Assembly (NCBI GenBank): GCA_017465025.1
Contig: JAFTXM010000098.1
Location: 1 to 39,847 of the forward strand
Reading direction: 5' to 3'
Length of the DNA stretch: 39,847 nt
Source: Oscillospiraceae bacterium
GTDB lineage: Bacteria > Bacillota > Clostridia > Oscillospirales > Oscillospiraceae
A program made the translations under genes and the position numbers. Under the pieces are notes generated by a model. The model was given only the letters and a program-made list of their open reading frames with translations. It did not search any database and was not told the origin of the DNA. Below, piece by piece: positions 1 through 8,235 of this stretch (position 1 is the stretch's first letter; each line of letters begins with the position of its first letter).

Positions 1-905
1 ACGCAGCCCATGACGGCAACGGTAATATCCTTATCCATATTGCGTACCTTCTCCTCCACCTGAGAAGCGAGGGAGATAAGGTCGATCTCGGTTCTGCCGC
101 AGGTGGGGCAGGACACAAACTTCACGCCGCCGCTGCGGACTCCCGCCGCCTTCATAATTGCGATACCGGCAGAGACTTCGCGGACGGGGTCGGCAGTCAA
201 AGAGACGCGGATGGTGTTGCCGATGCCCTCGCTCAAAAGAGTGCCGATACCAACTGCCGACTGGATTGTGCCGTTCCACTCGGTGCCGGTCTCGGTTACG
301 CCAAGGTGGAGGGGGTACTTGAAATGCTCGCTGGCAAGGCGGTAGGCCGCAATGGTGAGAGGCACGGAGGAGGCCTTCATGGAAATGCAGATATCTTCAA
401 AGTCGTACTTTTCCAGAAGAGCCACATTGCTCTGGGCGCTCTCCAGCATAGCCTCCGGGCAGGGGTGGCCGTACTTTTCCAGAAGCCCCTTTTCAAGGCT
501 GCCGGCGTTGACGCCGATGCGGATGGGAATACCCCTTCTCTTGCAGGCTTCCGCCACGGCCTTTACGTTTTCCTCAGCACCGATGTTGCCGGGGTTGATG
601 CGGATTTTGTCAATGCCCCGCTCGGCAACTGCAAGGGCCAGACGGTAGTCAAAATGGATATCGGCAACGATGGGCATATCGACCCGCTCCTTTATGGCGG
701 AGATAGCCTCGGCTGCCGCCATGTCGGGGATGGCAAGGCGCACTATGTCACAGCCTGCGGCCCGCATGGCCTTTATCTGGGATACGGTGGCTTCCACATC
801 CCAGGTCTTTGTATTGCACATGGACTGGACGGATACGGGAGCGTCACCGCCCACATACACGCCGCCCACCTTTATTTTTCTTGTCAAATTTCTTTTATCT
901 TTCAT
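1..905 (-). CDS. ispG: 4-hydroxy-3-methylbut-2-enyl diphosphate synthase (IspG/GcpE), C-terminus beyond left edge
   Basis: IspG performs the penultimate step of the MEP isoprenoid pathway, the reductive conversion of MEcPP to HMBPP at a [4Fe-4S] cluster. About 301 codons are visible and the frame is open at the window edge, so roughly 50 residues are missing from the usual ~350. The N-terminal half reads as the family TIM barrel, with VGGDAPVSVQSM near residue 20 and RINPGNIG near residue 100. Two cluster cysteines are seen in the CPTCGRTEIDL segment, and the third, in VMGC, falls on the last complete codons. The ATG at 905 overlaps the stop of rseP as ATGA, which implies translational coupling at the distal end of the pyrH-to-ispG operon. 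Family identity is clear from these motifs. Confidence 0.96.
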   Translation of the reverse strand, partial: MKDKRNLTRKIKVGGVYVGGDAPVSVQSMCNTKTWDVEATVSQIKAMRAAGCDIVRLAIPDMAAAEAISAIKERVDMPIVADIHFDYRLALAVAERGIDKIRINPGNIGAEENVKAVAEACKRRGIPIRIGVNAGSLEKGLLEKYGHPCPEAMLESAQSNVALLEKYDFEDICISMKASSVPLTIAAYRLASEHFKYPLHLGVTETGTEWNGTIQSAVGIGTLLSEGIGNTIRVSLTADPVREVSAGIAIMKAAGVRSGGVKFVSCPTCGRTEIDLISLASQVEEKVRNMDKDITVAVMGC

Positions 906-1960
906 TTTACCACTATCCTGACTATATCGTTGAACATTATAAGGGCCATCAGCGCCAAAAGCAAAATCATACCGGCTGCGTGGACATAGCCCTCGTACTT
1001 GGGGTCAAGGCGTTTTCTCGTTATGGCTTCAATCAGCCATGTGACTATGAGGAAAAAGACTCTGCCGCCGTCCAGCGCGGGGATGGGCAGCATATTCATG
1101 ATTGCAAGGTTTACGGCGATAAATGCGCCAAGGTACACAATGTCAAGGACGGCATCCCATGTGCTGGCGGCCTGAGCGCCGGTCTCGGCCATAAGGTCAA
1201 CTATACCAACAGGGCCTGCCATATCCTCCATTTTCACCTGACCGCCCACCAGTTGTTCAAGGCCCATCCAGACCCAGCGGCCAAACTCCAGCGTTGCGTT
1301 CCATGAGTGAGCAATGGTATTTTTAAGGTTGGCCTCCTCCACGCCGAACTGGAAGCCATAGTACTTTCTGTCCTCGCCTTCATACTCAAGAAGCTTCAGC
1401 TCAAGACCTTCCAGTTTCACCTTGTGACCGTCGCGCTTTACAACAACGTCATAGACCCCGTCGCCCTGTGAAAGGAACTCGCCTACATCACTGTTCTGAT
1501 ATATGCGCTTGCCGTCAATGCTCCATATCCTGTCACCCAGCTGAAAGGCTTCCTCACTTTCATAGGGGCAGCCCTCCATAAAGCCGGAGATAACGGGGGC
1601 GTAGAAGCCGCTGGCATTGGAGTAGACCAGAAGCACAAGGAGAAAGCCCAGCACAAAGTTCATGAATGAGCCCGCCACAAGAATTACGGCCTTTTTCCAT
1701 ACCTTCTGGCTGGTGAAAGCCTTGGGATCGTCCACAGCCTCATCCTCGCCCAGCATGGCGCAGTAGCCGCCGATGGGTATGGCTCTGATGGCGTAGAGAG
1801 TCTCTCCCTTTTGTTTTTTGAAGATGGCAGGGCCCATGCCGATGGCAAATTCCTCCACCTTTACACCGCAGAGCTTGGCGGTGATAAAGTGGCCAAATTC
1901 GTGAATGGCGATAAGCAGGCCGAAAAGCAAGATTGCAAGCAGAACATACAGTATAGTCAT
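902..1960 (-). CDS. rseP: RIP metalloprotease RseP / site-2 protease (M50B)
   Basis: This is an intramembrane zinc metalloprotease that cleaves anti-sigma factors or signal-peptide remnants within the membrane. The 352-residue length matches the Gram-positive RasP/YluC type. HEFGH at residues 20-24 is the HExxH zinc site inside the first membrane helix. A single PDZ-like region follows around residues 130-200. The C-terminal MNMLPIPALDGGR is the conserved third zinc-ligand (LDG) motif and is followed by two more membrane helices. The gene lies between dxr and ispG, as in most Firmicutes, but a hairpin separates it from dxr. Its TGA is shared with the ispG start. Confidence 0.96.
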   Translation of the reverse strand: MTILYVLLAILLFGLLIAIHEFGHFITAKLCGVKVEEFAIGMGPAIFKKQKGETLYAIRAIPIGGYCAMLGEDEAVDDPKAFTSQKVWKKAVILVAGSFMNFVLGFLLVLLVYSNASGFYAPVISGFMEGCPYESEEAFQLGDRIWSIDGKRIYQNSDVGEFLSQGDGVYDVVVKRDGHKVKLEGLELKLLEYEGEDRKYYGFQFGVEEANLKNTIAHSWNATLEFGRWVWMGLEQLVGGQVKMEDMAGPVGIVDLMAETGAQAASTWDAVLDIVYLGAFIAVNLAIMNMLPIPALDGGRVFFLIVTWLIEAITRKRLDPKYEGYVHAAGMILLLALMALIMFNDIVRIVVK

Positions 1961-1995
1961 ATAAACTCAGTCTCCATTGGTCGCATTGGGTCAAA

Positions 1996-2015
1996 AGCCC
2001 CGGCGAACCGGGGCT
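1996..2015 (-). terminator. GC-rich hairpin between dxr and rseP, possible attenuator
   Basis: An 8-bp perfect stem, AGCCCCGG pairing with CCGGGGCT, closes a TTCG tetraloop when read on the minus strand and is followed by TTTTGA. It sits just after the dxr stop codon inside the 63-bp gap before rseP. The U-tract is short, so partial termination or an mRNA-stabilising role is more likely than a full stop. Confidence 0.6.
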
Positions 2016-2023
2016 GGGTCGAT

Positions 2024-3172
2024 TTATTTTGCGTAGCTTTCTCTCACGTAGCGGCGGGCGGCCTCGTCAGCGGCAATGATGGTGTCAAGGTCCGCGCCAT
2101 GAATTACGCCCACATGCTCCACAGCTCCCGCTGCCGCCTCATAAATGCGGTTGTAGCCAAGCTGGTTTTTAAGGAACATATGTACCGCCACTTCGTTTGC
2201 CGCGCTCATGACGCAGGGGGCTGTGCCGCCGGTGCGGGCGCAGTCAATGGCCAGCTTCAGACAGGGCAGCTTTGCAAAGTCGGGGGCTTCAAAGGTCATA
2301 TCCTTCATGGAGAAAAAGTCCAGTCTTTCAAACATGGAGGGCTTTCTCTCAGGATATGTGAGGGCAAGCTGGATGGGAAGGCCCATGTCCGGCACGCCCA
2401 GCTGGGCGATGACCGTGCCGTCTATAAGCTCTACCATAGAGTGTATGATGCTCTGGGGGTGGATTACCACCTGAATATCGTCCGGGCTAACGCCGAAAAG
2501 ATGCATGGCCTCGATAAACTCAAGACCCTTGTTCATCATGGTGGCGCTGTCCACGGATATTTTTGCGCCCATGCTCCAGTTGGGATGGGCAACAGCCTGC
2601 TGAGGGGTCACATCCTCAAGCTCGGCTACGGGTCTGCCTCTGAAGGGGCCGCCGGAGCCTGTGAGGAGAATACGGCGCAGCTCACCCTTTTCCCGGCCCA
2701 TAAGGCACTGGAAAATAGCGGAGTGCTCGGAGTCCACAGGGATTATCTCCGCGCCCTTTTCCTCGGCTCTTTTCATGACTATCTCACCGGCGCAGACCAG
2801 CGTTTCCTTATTGGCGAGAGCAATGCGCTTTTTCTCATCAATGGCGGCAAGGGTGGGGCGAAGCCCAACCGCGCCGGAGACTGCTGTTACCACGCAATCG
2901 GTCCCGTCCATGGTGGCGGCCTCGATAAGCCCTTCCATGCCGGAGCCCACCTTCACATCAAGGTCGGCAATATTGGTTTTGAACTGAGCTGCCGCCTTTT
3001 CGTCATAGACTGCCACGAAATTGGGCTTGAGACGGCGCACCTGCTCTTCCAGCATATCTATGCGGCTGTTGGCTGTAAGGGCGACAACAGGCATTCCGAT
3101 ATGCTCTGCCACGGCGATGGTCTGACGGCCTATGGAACCGGTACAGCCGAGAATGGATATGGATTTTACCAT
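2024..3172 (-). CDS. dxr: 1-deoxy-D-xylulose 5-phosphate reductoisomerase (IspC)
   Basis: Dxr converts DXP to MEP with NADPH, the first committed step of the non-mevalonate isoprenoid pathway. At 382 residues the protein is full length. The N-terminal GCTGSIGRQ (residues 9-17) is the NADPH-binding loop. The substrate and metal region is visible as PVDSEHSAIFQCL, GSGGPFRG and WSMGAKISVDSATMMNKGLE, which contain the metal-binding Asp/Glu and the flexible-loop residues. The C-terminal helical domain ends in ARRYVRESYAK. The gene starts 34 bp after the uppS stop; cdsA, which usually separates the two, is absent. Confidence 0.97.
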   Translation of the reverse strand: MVKSISILGCTGSIGRQTIAVAEHIGMPVVALTANSRIDMLEEQVRRLKPNFVAVYDEKAAAQFKTNIADLDVKVGSGMEGLIEAATMDGTDCVVTAVSGAVGLRPTLAAIDEKKRIALANKETLVCAGEIVMKRAEEKGAEIIPVDSEHSAIFQCLMGREKGELRRILLTGSGGPFRGRPVAELEDVTPQQAVAHPNWSMGAKISVDSATMMNKGLEFIEAMHLFGVSPDDIQVVIHPQSIIHSMVELIDGTVIAQLGVPDMGLPIQLALTYPERKPSMFERLDFFSMKDMTFEAPDFAKLPCLKLAIDCARTGGTAPCVMSAANEVAVHMFLKNQLGYNRIYEAAAGAVEHVGVIHGADLDTIIAADEAARRYVRESYAK

Positions 3173-3206
3173 AAGTTCACCTCATGTGATCCTATTTTAT
3201 GTATTA

Positions 3207-3947
3207 TCAGGGGTTTTTCACCTTGCCGTAGCGTCTGTCACGGCTTTGAAATTCTGCGATGGCCTTGTCAAGCTCCGCGCTTGTAAAGTCAGGCCAGAGC
3301 ACATCGGTATAGTAAAACTCGCTGTAGGCGCACTGCCACAAAAGGAAGTTTGAAAGGCGCTTTTCCCCGCCGGGGCGGATGAGAAGGTCCGGGTCGGGAA
3401 TACCGGCAGAGTAGAGGTAGGAGGCAAAGCCCGCCTCGTCAAGACCGGGCTGGACTTTACCGGCGGCAAGGTCGGCAGCGTAGCGCTCAGCCGCCTTTAC
3501 TATCTCGGCGCGGCCGCCGTAGTTTAAGCAGATGTTGGCCTGAAAGCCCTCATAGCGCTGGGATATCTCATTGGTGTGGGCTACCATTTCGCGCAGCTCA
3601 TCGCTCAGCTCATCCACGTCGCCCAGCACCTTCATCTTTATCTTGTCCTTTTCCATGGTGTCGATAGCTTCCTGAAGGTAGTTCTTCAAAAGCTTCATAA
3701 TGGTTTTGACCTCTTCGGGAGGGCGCTTCCAGTTCTCGGTGGAAAAGGCGTAGACCGTGAGATACTCAACGCCGATATTCTTGCAGTAGGTGGCGATCTT
3801 GCGGAAGGTCTCCGCGCCTACGGCGTGACCGGCGGTGCGGGGCAGGCCCCGCTTTTTGGCCCAGCGGCCGTTGCCGTCAAGTATGATTGCAATATGACGG
3901 GGGAGGCCGGATCTCTCCTGCTCCCCCGCCTTAATGGTGTTGGCCAT
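3207..3947 (-). CDS. uppS: Isoprenyl (undecaprenyl) diphosphate synthase
   Basis: This cis-prenyltransferase makes the C55 lipid carrier precursor for peptidoglycan and other wall polymers from FPP and IPP. It is 246 residues, the family norm. HIAIILDGNGRWAKKRG at residues 18-34 contains the catalytic Asp24 and the phosphate-binding residues. YLTVYAFSTENWKRP and the C-terminal PDPDLLIRPGGEKRLSNFLLWQ are the remaining signature blocks. The ATG at 3947 lies only 10 bp after the frr stop. It is the second of two isoprenoid enzymes in this operon, next to dxr and ispG. Confidence 0.97.
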   Translation of the reverse strand: MANTIKAGEQERSGLPRHIAIILDGNGRWAKKRGLPRTAGHAVGAETFRKIATYCKNIGVEYLTVYAFSTENWKRPPEEVKTIMKLLKNYLQEAIDTMEKDKIKMKVLGDVDELSDELREMVAHTNEISQRYEGFQANICLNYGGRAEIVKAAERYAADLAAGKVQPGLDEAGFASYLYSAGIPDPDLLIRPGGEKRLSNFLLWQCAYSEFYYTDVLWPDFTSAELDKAIAEFQSRDRRYGKVKNP

Positions 3948-3957
3948 TATTTACTCC

Positions 3958-4509
3958 TTATATCTCGATAAGCTCTTTTTCCTTCTTCTCGGAGATCTTG
4001 TCGATTTCCTTGATGAAGTCATCGGTGAGCTTCTGGATATCCTTTTCGGCGATCTTGTAATCGTCCTCGGTGATCTCGGAGGACTTCTGCTGCTTCTTGA
4101 ACTTGTCAATAGCGTCGCGGCGGATATTGCGGATGGCGACCTTGGCCTCCTCGCCGTACTTCTTGGTCTGCTTTACCAGATCACGGCGGCGCTCCTCAGT
4201 GAGAGGGGGGAACACAAGGCGGATCATTCTGCCGTCGTTCTGGGGATTGATTCCCAGGTCAGAGGCGAGAATGGCCTTCTCGATGCCCTTGAGGACGGAT
4301 GCGTCCCAGGGCTGGATAAGGAGAGAACGGGGGTCGGGAGTGGCGATGGATGCCACCTGATTTATGGGTGTGGGTGAACCGTAATAGTCTACCTGCACCT
4401 GATCGAGGACGGATGCATTGGCACGGCCTGCGCGGATGGTTGCCAGCTGAGAAGAGAGATTCTCGCAGGTTCTTTTCATTTTGTGTTCAAATTCTTTGTA
4501 GTCAGACAT
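3958..4509 (-). CDS. frr: Ribosome recycling factor
   Basis: RRF splits post-termination ribosomes together with EF-G in the cytoplasm. It is 183 residues, close to the usual 185. The N-terminal three-helix-bundle segment ([19 protein letters not shown]) and the domain II stretch ([28 protein letters not shown]) are highly conserved. The C-terminal helix ([21 protein letters not shown]) is also typical. It follows pyrH after a 69-bp AT-rich gap and precedes uppS, the standard bacterial order. Confidence 0.97.
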   Translation of the reverse strand: MSDYKEFEHKMKRTCENLSSQLATIRAGRANASVLDQVQVDYYGSPTPINQVASIATPDPRSLLIQPWDASVLKGIEKAILASDLGINPQNDGRMIRLVFPPLTEERRRDLVKQTKKYGEEAKVAIRNIRRDAIDKFKKQQKSSEITEDDYKIAEKDIQKLTDDFIKEIDKISEKKEKELIEI

Positions 4510-4578
4510 GGTTTTACCTCCGTTTATTATTTCATACCGTTTTTGAATTTCTGTGAATTTTTTCTGAAAAAATTATTA

Positions 4579-5289
4579 TCATTTCACCGTGGTGCCTATC
4601 TTCTCGCCACTGAGGACGCGGCACATATTGGCAGGCTCAGCCAGAGCAAAGACCACAACAGGGATATTGTTGTCCATTGCAAGGCTTGTGGCAGTGCTGT
4701 CCATGACGGCAAGGCGGCGAAGGAGCACTTCGCTGTAGCTTATCTCGTCAAACTTGACGGCGCTGGGGTCTTTATCCGGGTCGGCGGAATATACGCCGTC
4801 CACGTTCTTTGCAAGAAGCAGTGCGTCAGCGTGTACCTCGGCAGCTCTGAGGGCTGCGGTGGTATCGGTGGAGAAGAAGGGCATACCTGTGCCGCAGGCG
4901 AAAAGGACCACCTTACCGGCCTTCATGTACTCAATGGCGCGGCTGGTATCATAACGCTCACCCACGCCCTGAATGTCAACTGCGGTCATGACCTTCGCAT
5001 CCGCACCCAGCTGCTTGAAAACATCAGCCACAGCAAGGCAGTTCATGGCGGTGGCCAGCATACCCATACGGTCTGCGCTGACGCGCTCCACCTTGCCAGC
5101 GCCGTCCTTGACGCCGCGCCAGAAGTTGCCGCCGCCGATGACGATGCCAACTTCAACGCCCATTTTGGTGCAGTCCATCACAGCCTGACACACACGGCTG
5201 ACAAAATCAAAGTCAAAGCCGGTTTTCTTCTCAGCGGCAAGAGCCTCGCCGCTTATCTTGATCACTACGCGCTTATACACTGCGTTCAT
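4579..5289 (-). CDS. pyrH: UMP kinase
   Basis: This amino-acid-kinase-fold enzyme phosphorylates UMP to UDP and is allosterically controlled by GTP and UTP in the family. It is 236 residues. Visible motifs are VVIKISGEAL near the N-terminus (phosphate binding), VIGGGNFWRG (UMP loop), DRMGMLATAMNCLA, and FACGTGMPFFSTDTTAALRAAE. The start at 5289 has a GGAGAG ribosome binding site 6 bases away. It is the first recognised gene of the pyrH-ispG operon. The rpsB-tsf pair that normally precedes it is replaced by an unrelated permease gene. Confidence 0.97.
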   Translation of the reverse strand: MNAVYKRVVIKISGEALAAEKKTGFDFDFVSRVCQAVMDCTKMGVEVGIVIGGGNFWRGVKDGAGKVERVSADRMGMLATAMNCLAVADVFKQLGADAKVMTAVDIQGVGERYDTSRAIEYMKAGKVVLFACGTGMPFFSTDTTAALRAAEVHADALLLAKNVDGVYSADPDKDPSAVKFDEISYSEVLLRRLAVMDSTATSLAMDNNIPVVVFALAEPANMCRVLSGEKIGTTVK

Positions 5290-5328
5290 TTTTTCTCTCC
5301 GTTCTTATACTGAATTTTAATAACAGCA

Positions 5329-6240
5329 TTATATATCAAGTATACCCATTATGACGATGCCGATAATAACAAGCAGGATGCAAAGATAGTGCTTGCGGGA
5401 AAGCTTCTCCTTGAGGAAGATGCGGCTCCACAGGACAGAGGCCACACAGTAGGAGGAGATGATGGGGGCTGCAAAAGCCACGTGCTCAGAGTCGGCAAGG
5501 GCGTATATGTAGAAGAACTGACCGATAGTCTCAAAAATTGCACCGGTGTACTTGGGAGCTTCCATTTTGGGAATGAGCTTCTGCTTCTTGATGCCCAGCA
5601 CATAGATGGCGCAGATCACACCCACGATAAGGAAGGTCAGCTCATAGGCCACGTTTGCGCTGTCCTCATCCAGAATCTCAAGAACGCGGCTGTCGGCAAA
5701 GGTTCCGAGGGCGTCCAGCAGACAGTAGATAACGGGGATGATGATGGCGATCCAGCTTTTTGCATAGTGGTGATTGGAGGCGTCCTGACGGGCGCGGCGC
5801 AGCTCCTCATCCTCATGTGACTCAACAATGCCAAGGGACACAACGCCAACGCACACAAGAGCCACAGCCACAAAGGCCATGGGGGGAAGCTCTGCGCTGA
5901 CACCCATGGTGGCAAAGGTGAGAATGGCAACGATGGCACCGGAGCTGTTGCAGATAGGGGAAGAGATAGAAAGCTCGATAAATCTCAGTCCCAGATAGCC
6001 CATTGCCATAGATGCGATGTACAAAAGGGAAACGGGCAGATATGTAAGAAGGATCGCGCCTGTGATCTCAACGCCGCCTACGAAAATTTCATAGCAGGCG
6101 TGGATACCCATGACCACACCGACGGCAGTGACCATTTTCAGGTGACTGTATTTATCGGATGCGTCCTGACAGCCTATCTTTGAAAACAGGTCAGACCCAC
6201 TCCAGCACAGAAGTGCGATTACCGCAAACCAAAACCACAT
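5329..6240 (-). CDS. DMT-superfamily (EamA-like) permease
   Basis: This is a hydrophobic protein of 303 residues with about ten predicted membrane helices in two similar halves, as in drug/metabolite transporters. It probably exports or exchanges a small metabolite; no substrate can be read from the sequence. The start was moved from an upstream ATG at 6369 to the ATG at 6240, because AAAGGAGTG lies 9 bases upstream and the protein then begins MWFWFAVIALLCWSG, a normal EamA N-terminus. A region around residues 165-190 is charged and probably a cytoplasmic loop. It points away from spoIIGA and toward pyrH. Confidence 0.85.
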   Translation of the reverse strand: MWFWFAVIALLCWSGSDLFSKIGCQDASDKYSHLKMVTAVGVVMGIHACYEIFVGGVEITGAILLTYLPVSLLYIASMAMGYLGLRFIELSISSPICNSSGAIVAILTFATMGVSAELPPMAFVAVALVCVGVVSLGIVESHEDEELRRARQDASNHHYAKSWIAIIIPVIYCLLDALGTFADSRVLEILDEDSANVAYELTFLIVGVICAIYVLGIKKQKLIPKMEAPKYTGAIFETIGQFFYIYALADSEHVAFAAPIISSYCVASVLWSRIFLKEKLSRKHYLCILLVIIGIVIMGILDI

Positions 6241-6278
6241 AGGGATTTTCACTCCTTTAAATTTATATCCATCGTTGA

Positions 6279-6307
6279 ATTTTACCACAGCATACCTTTT
6301 TTGACAA
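6279..6307 (-). promoter_or_regulatory. Promoter of the DMT permease
   Basis: On the minus strand a -35 element TTGTCA (6302-6307) is followed by a 17-base spacer and the -10 element TAAAAT (6279-6284). The predicted start lies about 30 bases before the AAAGGAG ribosome binding site. The -35 and following bases read TTGTCAAAA, which also resembles a Spo0A box. Confidence 0.6.
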
Positions 6308-6370
6308 TTCCCAATTGTGTGCGCAGATAGATTAAATTTGTCCAAACTTTGCTTGCGGTCTTCTTCCAAG

Positions 6371-6403
6371 CTGACAAATTACTCGCTCCGCAGCTGTTAT
6401 AAT
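6371..6403 (+). promoter_or_regulatory. spoIIG-like promoter with long spacer and Spo0A-box-like sites
   Basis: A perfect TATAAT (6398-6403) stands only 6 bases before the spoIIGA ATG. CTGACA (6371-6376) lies 21 bases upstream of it. The Bacillus subtilis spoIIG promoter is known for an over-long -35/-10 spacing and for dependence on phosphorylated Spo0A. Two 0A-box-like sequences are nearby: TTTGTCCAA at about 6337-6345, and TTGTCAAAA on the minus strand at about 6299-6307. The assignment rests on sequence resemblance only. Confidence 0.55.
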
Positions 6404-6409
6404 CCGGCC

Positions 6410-7207
6410 ATGGAAACAATTTACATAGACAGTCTCTTTCTTTTGAATCTGGTAATAGACTACCTTTTATTGCTTGTGTCGGCAAGGGTATGCGGCGTGG
6501 TGCTGAAAAGGCGGCGCTATGCACTGGCAGCCCTTATAGGTGCATTATACGCGGTGGGGATTTATGTGCCGGGTCTTGAATGGCTGAGCTTTCCGGCTGT
6601 GAAGCTTTGTCTGTGGCTTATCATGGCGCTGGCGGCCTTTGGCGGAGAGGAGGGTGTTCTCCGCTGCGGCGTGGTATTCGCCGCGGTGTCTGCGGCCTTC
6701 GGGGGCTTTATCTGGGCATTGCAGCTGGCAGGCGGCCGCCCCGCCTTCGATATGCGGACGCTCGTTTTATCTTTTGTCCTTTGCTATGGGCTGCTGCGGC
6801 TTGTTTTCGGCGGCAAGGCAAGGCTTGCCGAGCAAAAGCGCATTCCTGTGAAGCTGAGCTTTCTGGGGCGCGAGTGCGAGCTCATGGCTCTTGTGGACAC
6901 GGGGAATCAACTGCGCGATCCCATATCAGGGAAGCCTGTGATGGTGGTCTCCCCCCATGCTCTGTCACATCTTTTTGCAGAGCACAATGCGCTTTTGGAC
7001 ATGGACGGGGTGGATATGCTCCGCTGTGCCGACAGCATTGAGGAGCTGAGGGGCAAATTCCGGCTTATCCCCTATTCCAGTGTGGGCGGCAGCGGGCTGC
7101 TGTGCGCTTTTCAGCCGGATAAGGCAGCAGCCGGGGAAAGAGAGCTTGAGATAATGGCGGCAATATCCAAAAATGCCGCAGGAGACGGATTTCAGGCCAT
7201 TATTTGA
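6410..7207 (+). CDS. spoIIGA: Sigma-E processing peptidase SpoIIGA
   Basis: This mother-cell membrane aspartic protease cleaves the pro-peptide of sigma-E during sporulation. It is 265 residues when started at the [10 protein letters not shown] methionine, which matches the family N-terminus. The first ~125 residues form about five membrane helices. The soluble C-terminal domain carries [11 protein letters not shown] with the catalytic Asp at residue 163, and [18 protein letters not shown] near residue 225. No ribosome binding site is visible before the ATG, and the -10 box is 6 bases away. It sits directly upstream of its substrate gene sigE (13-base gap), the arrangement conserved in sporeformers. 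Confidence 0.94.
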   Translation: METIYIDSLFLLNLVIDYLLLLVSARVCGVVLKRRRYALAALIGALYAVGIYVPGLEWLSFPAVKLCLWLIMALAAFGGEEGVLRCGVVFAAVSAAFGGFIWALQLAGGRPAFDMRTLVLSFVLCYGLLRLVFGGKARLAEQKRIPVKLSFLGRECELMALVDTGNQLRDPISGKPVMVVSPHALSHLFAEHNALLDMDGVDMLRCADSIEELRGKFRLIPYSSVGGSGLLCAFQPDKAAAGERELEIMAAISKNAAGDGFQAII

Positions 7208-7220
7208 GAAAGGACAGAAT

Positions 7221-7943
7221 ATGCTTTGTAAACCCCAGATCATATTTTTGCGCGAACAGCTTTTGAATCTTTTAGGAATAAAGTCGCCGCCTCTCTTTTA
7301 TATAGGTGGCAGCGATACTCTGCCTGCACCTCTGGAAAAGGCCGAGGAACAAAGGGCACTGGACGCGCTGGCACAGGGCGACGAGCTGGCGCGCTCAAGG
7401 CTCATTGAGCACAATCTGCGCCTTGTGGTGTACATCTCCAAGCGCTTTGAAAACACCGGCATAAATATCGAAGACCTTATCTCCATCGGCACCATCGGGC
7501 TCATCAAGGCAGTAAATACCTTCAACAGCGCAAAGAACATAAAGCTCGCCACCTATGCCTCCCGCTGCATTGAAAATGAAATTCTCATGTATCTTCGGAA
7601 GATAAGCTCCCAGCGGACGGAAATAAGCTTTGATGAGCCTTTGAATACCGACTGGGACGGCAACGAGCTTTTACTTTCTGATATTTTAGGCACAGATGTG
7701 GACGAAGTCGCCCGGCCCATGGAGGACGATGCGGAAAAGCATATGCTCATGGAGGCCATATCCACCCTTTCCCAGCGGGAGCAGAGTATCATACTCATGC
7801 GCTTCGGTCTCCCCGACGGGCAGGAATATACACAAAAGGAAGTAGCGGATATCATGGGTATTTCACAAAGCTATATAAGCCGCCTTGAAAAAAGAATAAT
7901 CTCCCAGCTCCGCCGGGAGATGCTGAAAATGATGCAGGTATAG
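7221..7943 (+). CDS. sigE: RNA polymerase sporulation sigma factor, pro-sigma-E
   Basis: This is the early mother-cell sigma factor, made as an inactive precursor and activated by SpoIIGA cleavage in an asymmetrically divided cell. The ATG at 7221 follows GAAAGGA and gives 240 residues. A hydrophobic or amphipathic pro-sequence of about 27 residues precedes the YIGGSD segment near which the B. subtilis protein is processed. Region 2 ([32 protein letters not shown]) and the region 4 helix-turn-helix ([20 protein letters not shown]) are nearly invariant. sigG, often the next gene in Bacillus and many clostridia, is not present; a rubredoxin gene follows. Confidence 0.97.
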   Translation: MLCKPQIIFLREQLLNLLGIKSPPLFYIGGSDTLPAPLEKAEEQRALDALAQGDELARSRLIEHNLRLVVYISKRFENTGINIEDLISIGTIGLIKAVNTFNSAKNIKLATYASRCIENEILMYLRKISSQRTEISFDEPLNTDWDGNELLLSDILGTDVDEVARPMEDDAEKHMLMEAISTLSQREQSIILMRFGLPDGQEYTQKEVADIMGISQSYISRLEKRIISQLRREMLKMMQV

Positions 7944-7967
7944 ATAACAGATTTCAAATCCTGTATA

Positions 7968-7997
7968 TTGACTTTACACCGTGAAAAATGGTATAAA
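7968..7997 (+). promoter_or_regulatory. Promoter of the rubredoxin gene
   Basis: TTGACT (7968-7973) and TATAAA (7992-7997) are separated by 18 bases. An AGGAGGT ribosome binding site (8038-8044) lies about 40 bases downstream, 8 bases from the rubredoxin ATG. This indicates transcription independent of sigE. Confidence 0.65.
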
Positions 7998-8052
7998 GTA
8001 AGCAGTGCGGAACACCGCCAAAACGGATGAACATCATAGGAGGTAAAACAAA

Positions 8053-8187
8053 ATGAAGTACGTTTGCAACATCTGCGGCTGGGTCTACGATGAGGAAGAA
8101 AAGGGCGTCAAGTGGGAAGATCTCCCCGAAGATTTCGCCTGCGAACTCTGCGGCGTCGGCAAGGACGATTTCAGCCCTGAAGAATAA
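8053..8187 (+). CDS. Rubredoxin, short-loop form
   Basis: This small iron-sulfur electron carrier probably serves oxidative-stress reductases or other redox partners in the cytoplasm. The 44-residue product begins MKYVCNICGWVYDEEEKG and ends CELCGVGKDDFSPEE. The two CxxCG knuckles that bind a single iron are present at Cys5/Cys8 and in CELCG. The usual loop of 7-8 residues between the two halves is missing, as in the 45-residue Desulfovibrio desulfuricans type. The conserved Pro in the second knuckle (CPxCG) is replaced by Glu. It has a strong AGGAGGT ribosome binding site, its own promoter and a downstream hairpin. Confidence 0.93.
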   Translation: MKYVCNICGWVYDEEEKGVKWEDLPEDFACELCGVGKDDFSPEE

Positions 8188-8200
8188 GGAATAGAGCATA

Positions 8201-8226
8201 ACACGCCATGAAATTTCGTGGCGTGT
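8201..8226 (+). terminator. Hairpin after rubredoxin
   Basis: ACACGCCA (8201-8208) pairs with TGGCGTGT (8219-8226), and the inner bases extend the stem further. It starts 13 bases after the rubredoxin stop. There is no T-tract, so termination efficiency is uncertain. Confidence 0.5.
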
Positions 8227-8235
8227 CATACTGTA

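Noticed and set aside
1811..3286. 491-codon plus-strand frame opposite rseP and dxr
   Set aside because: Shadow of the high-GC third positions of dxr and rseP; the encoded sequence is rich in His/Gly/Cys with no domain and crosses the intergenic hairpin.
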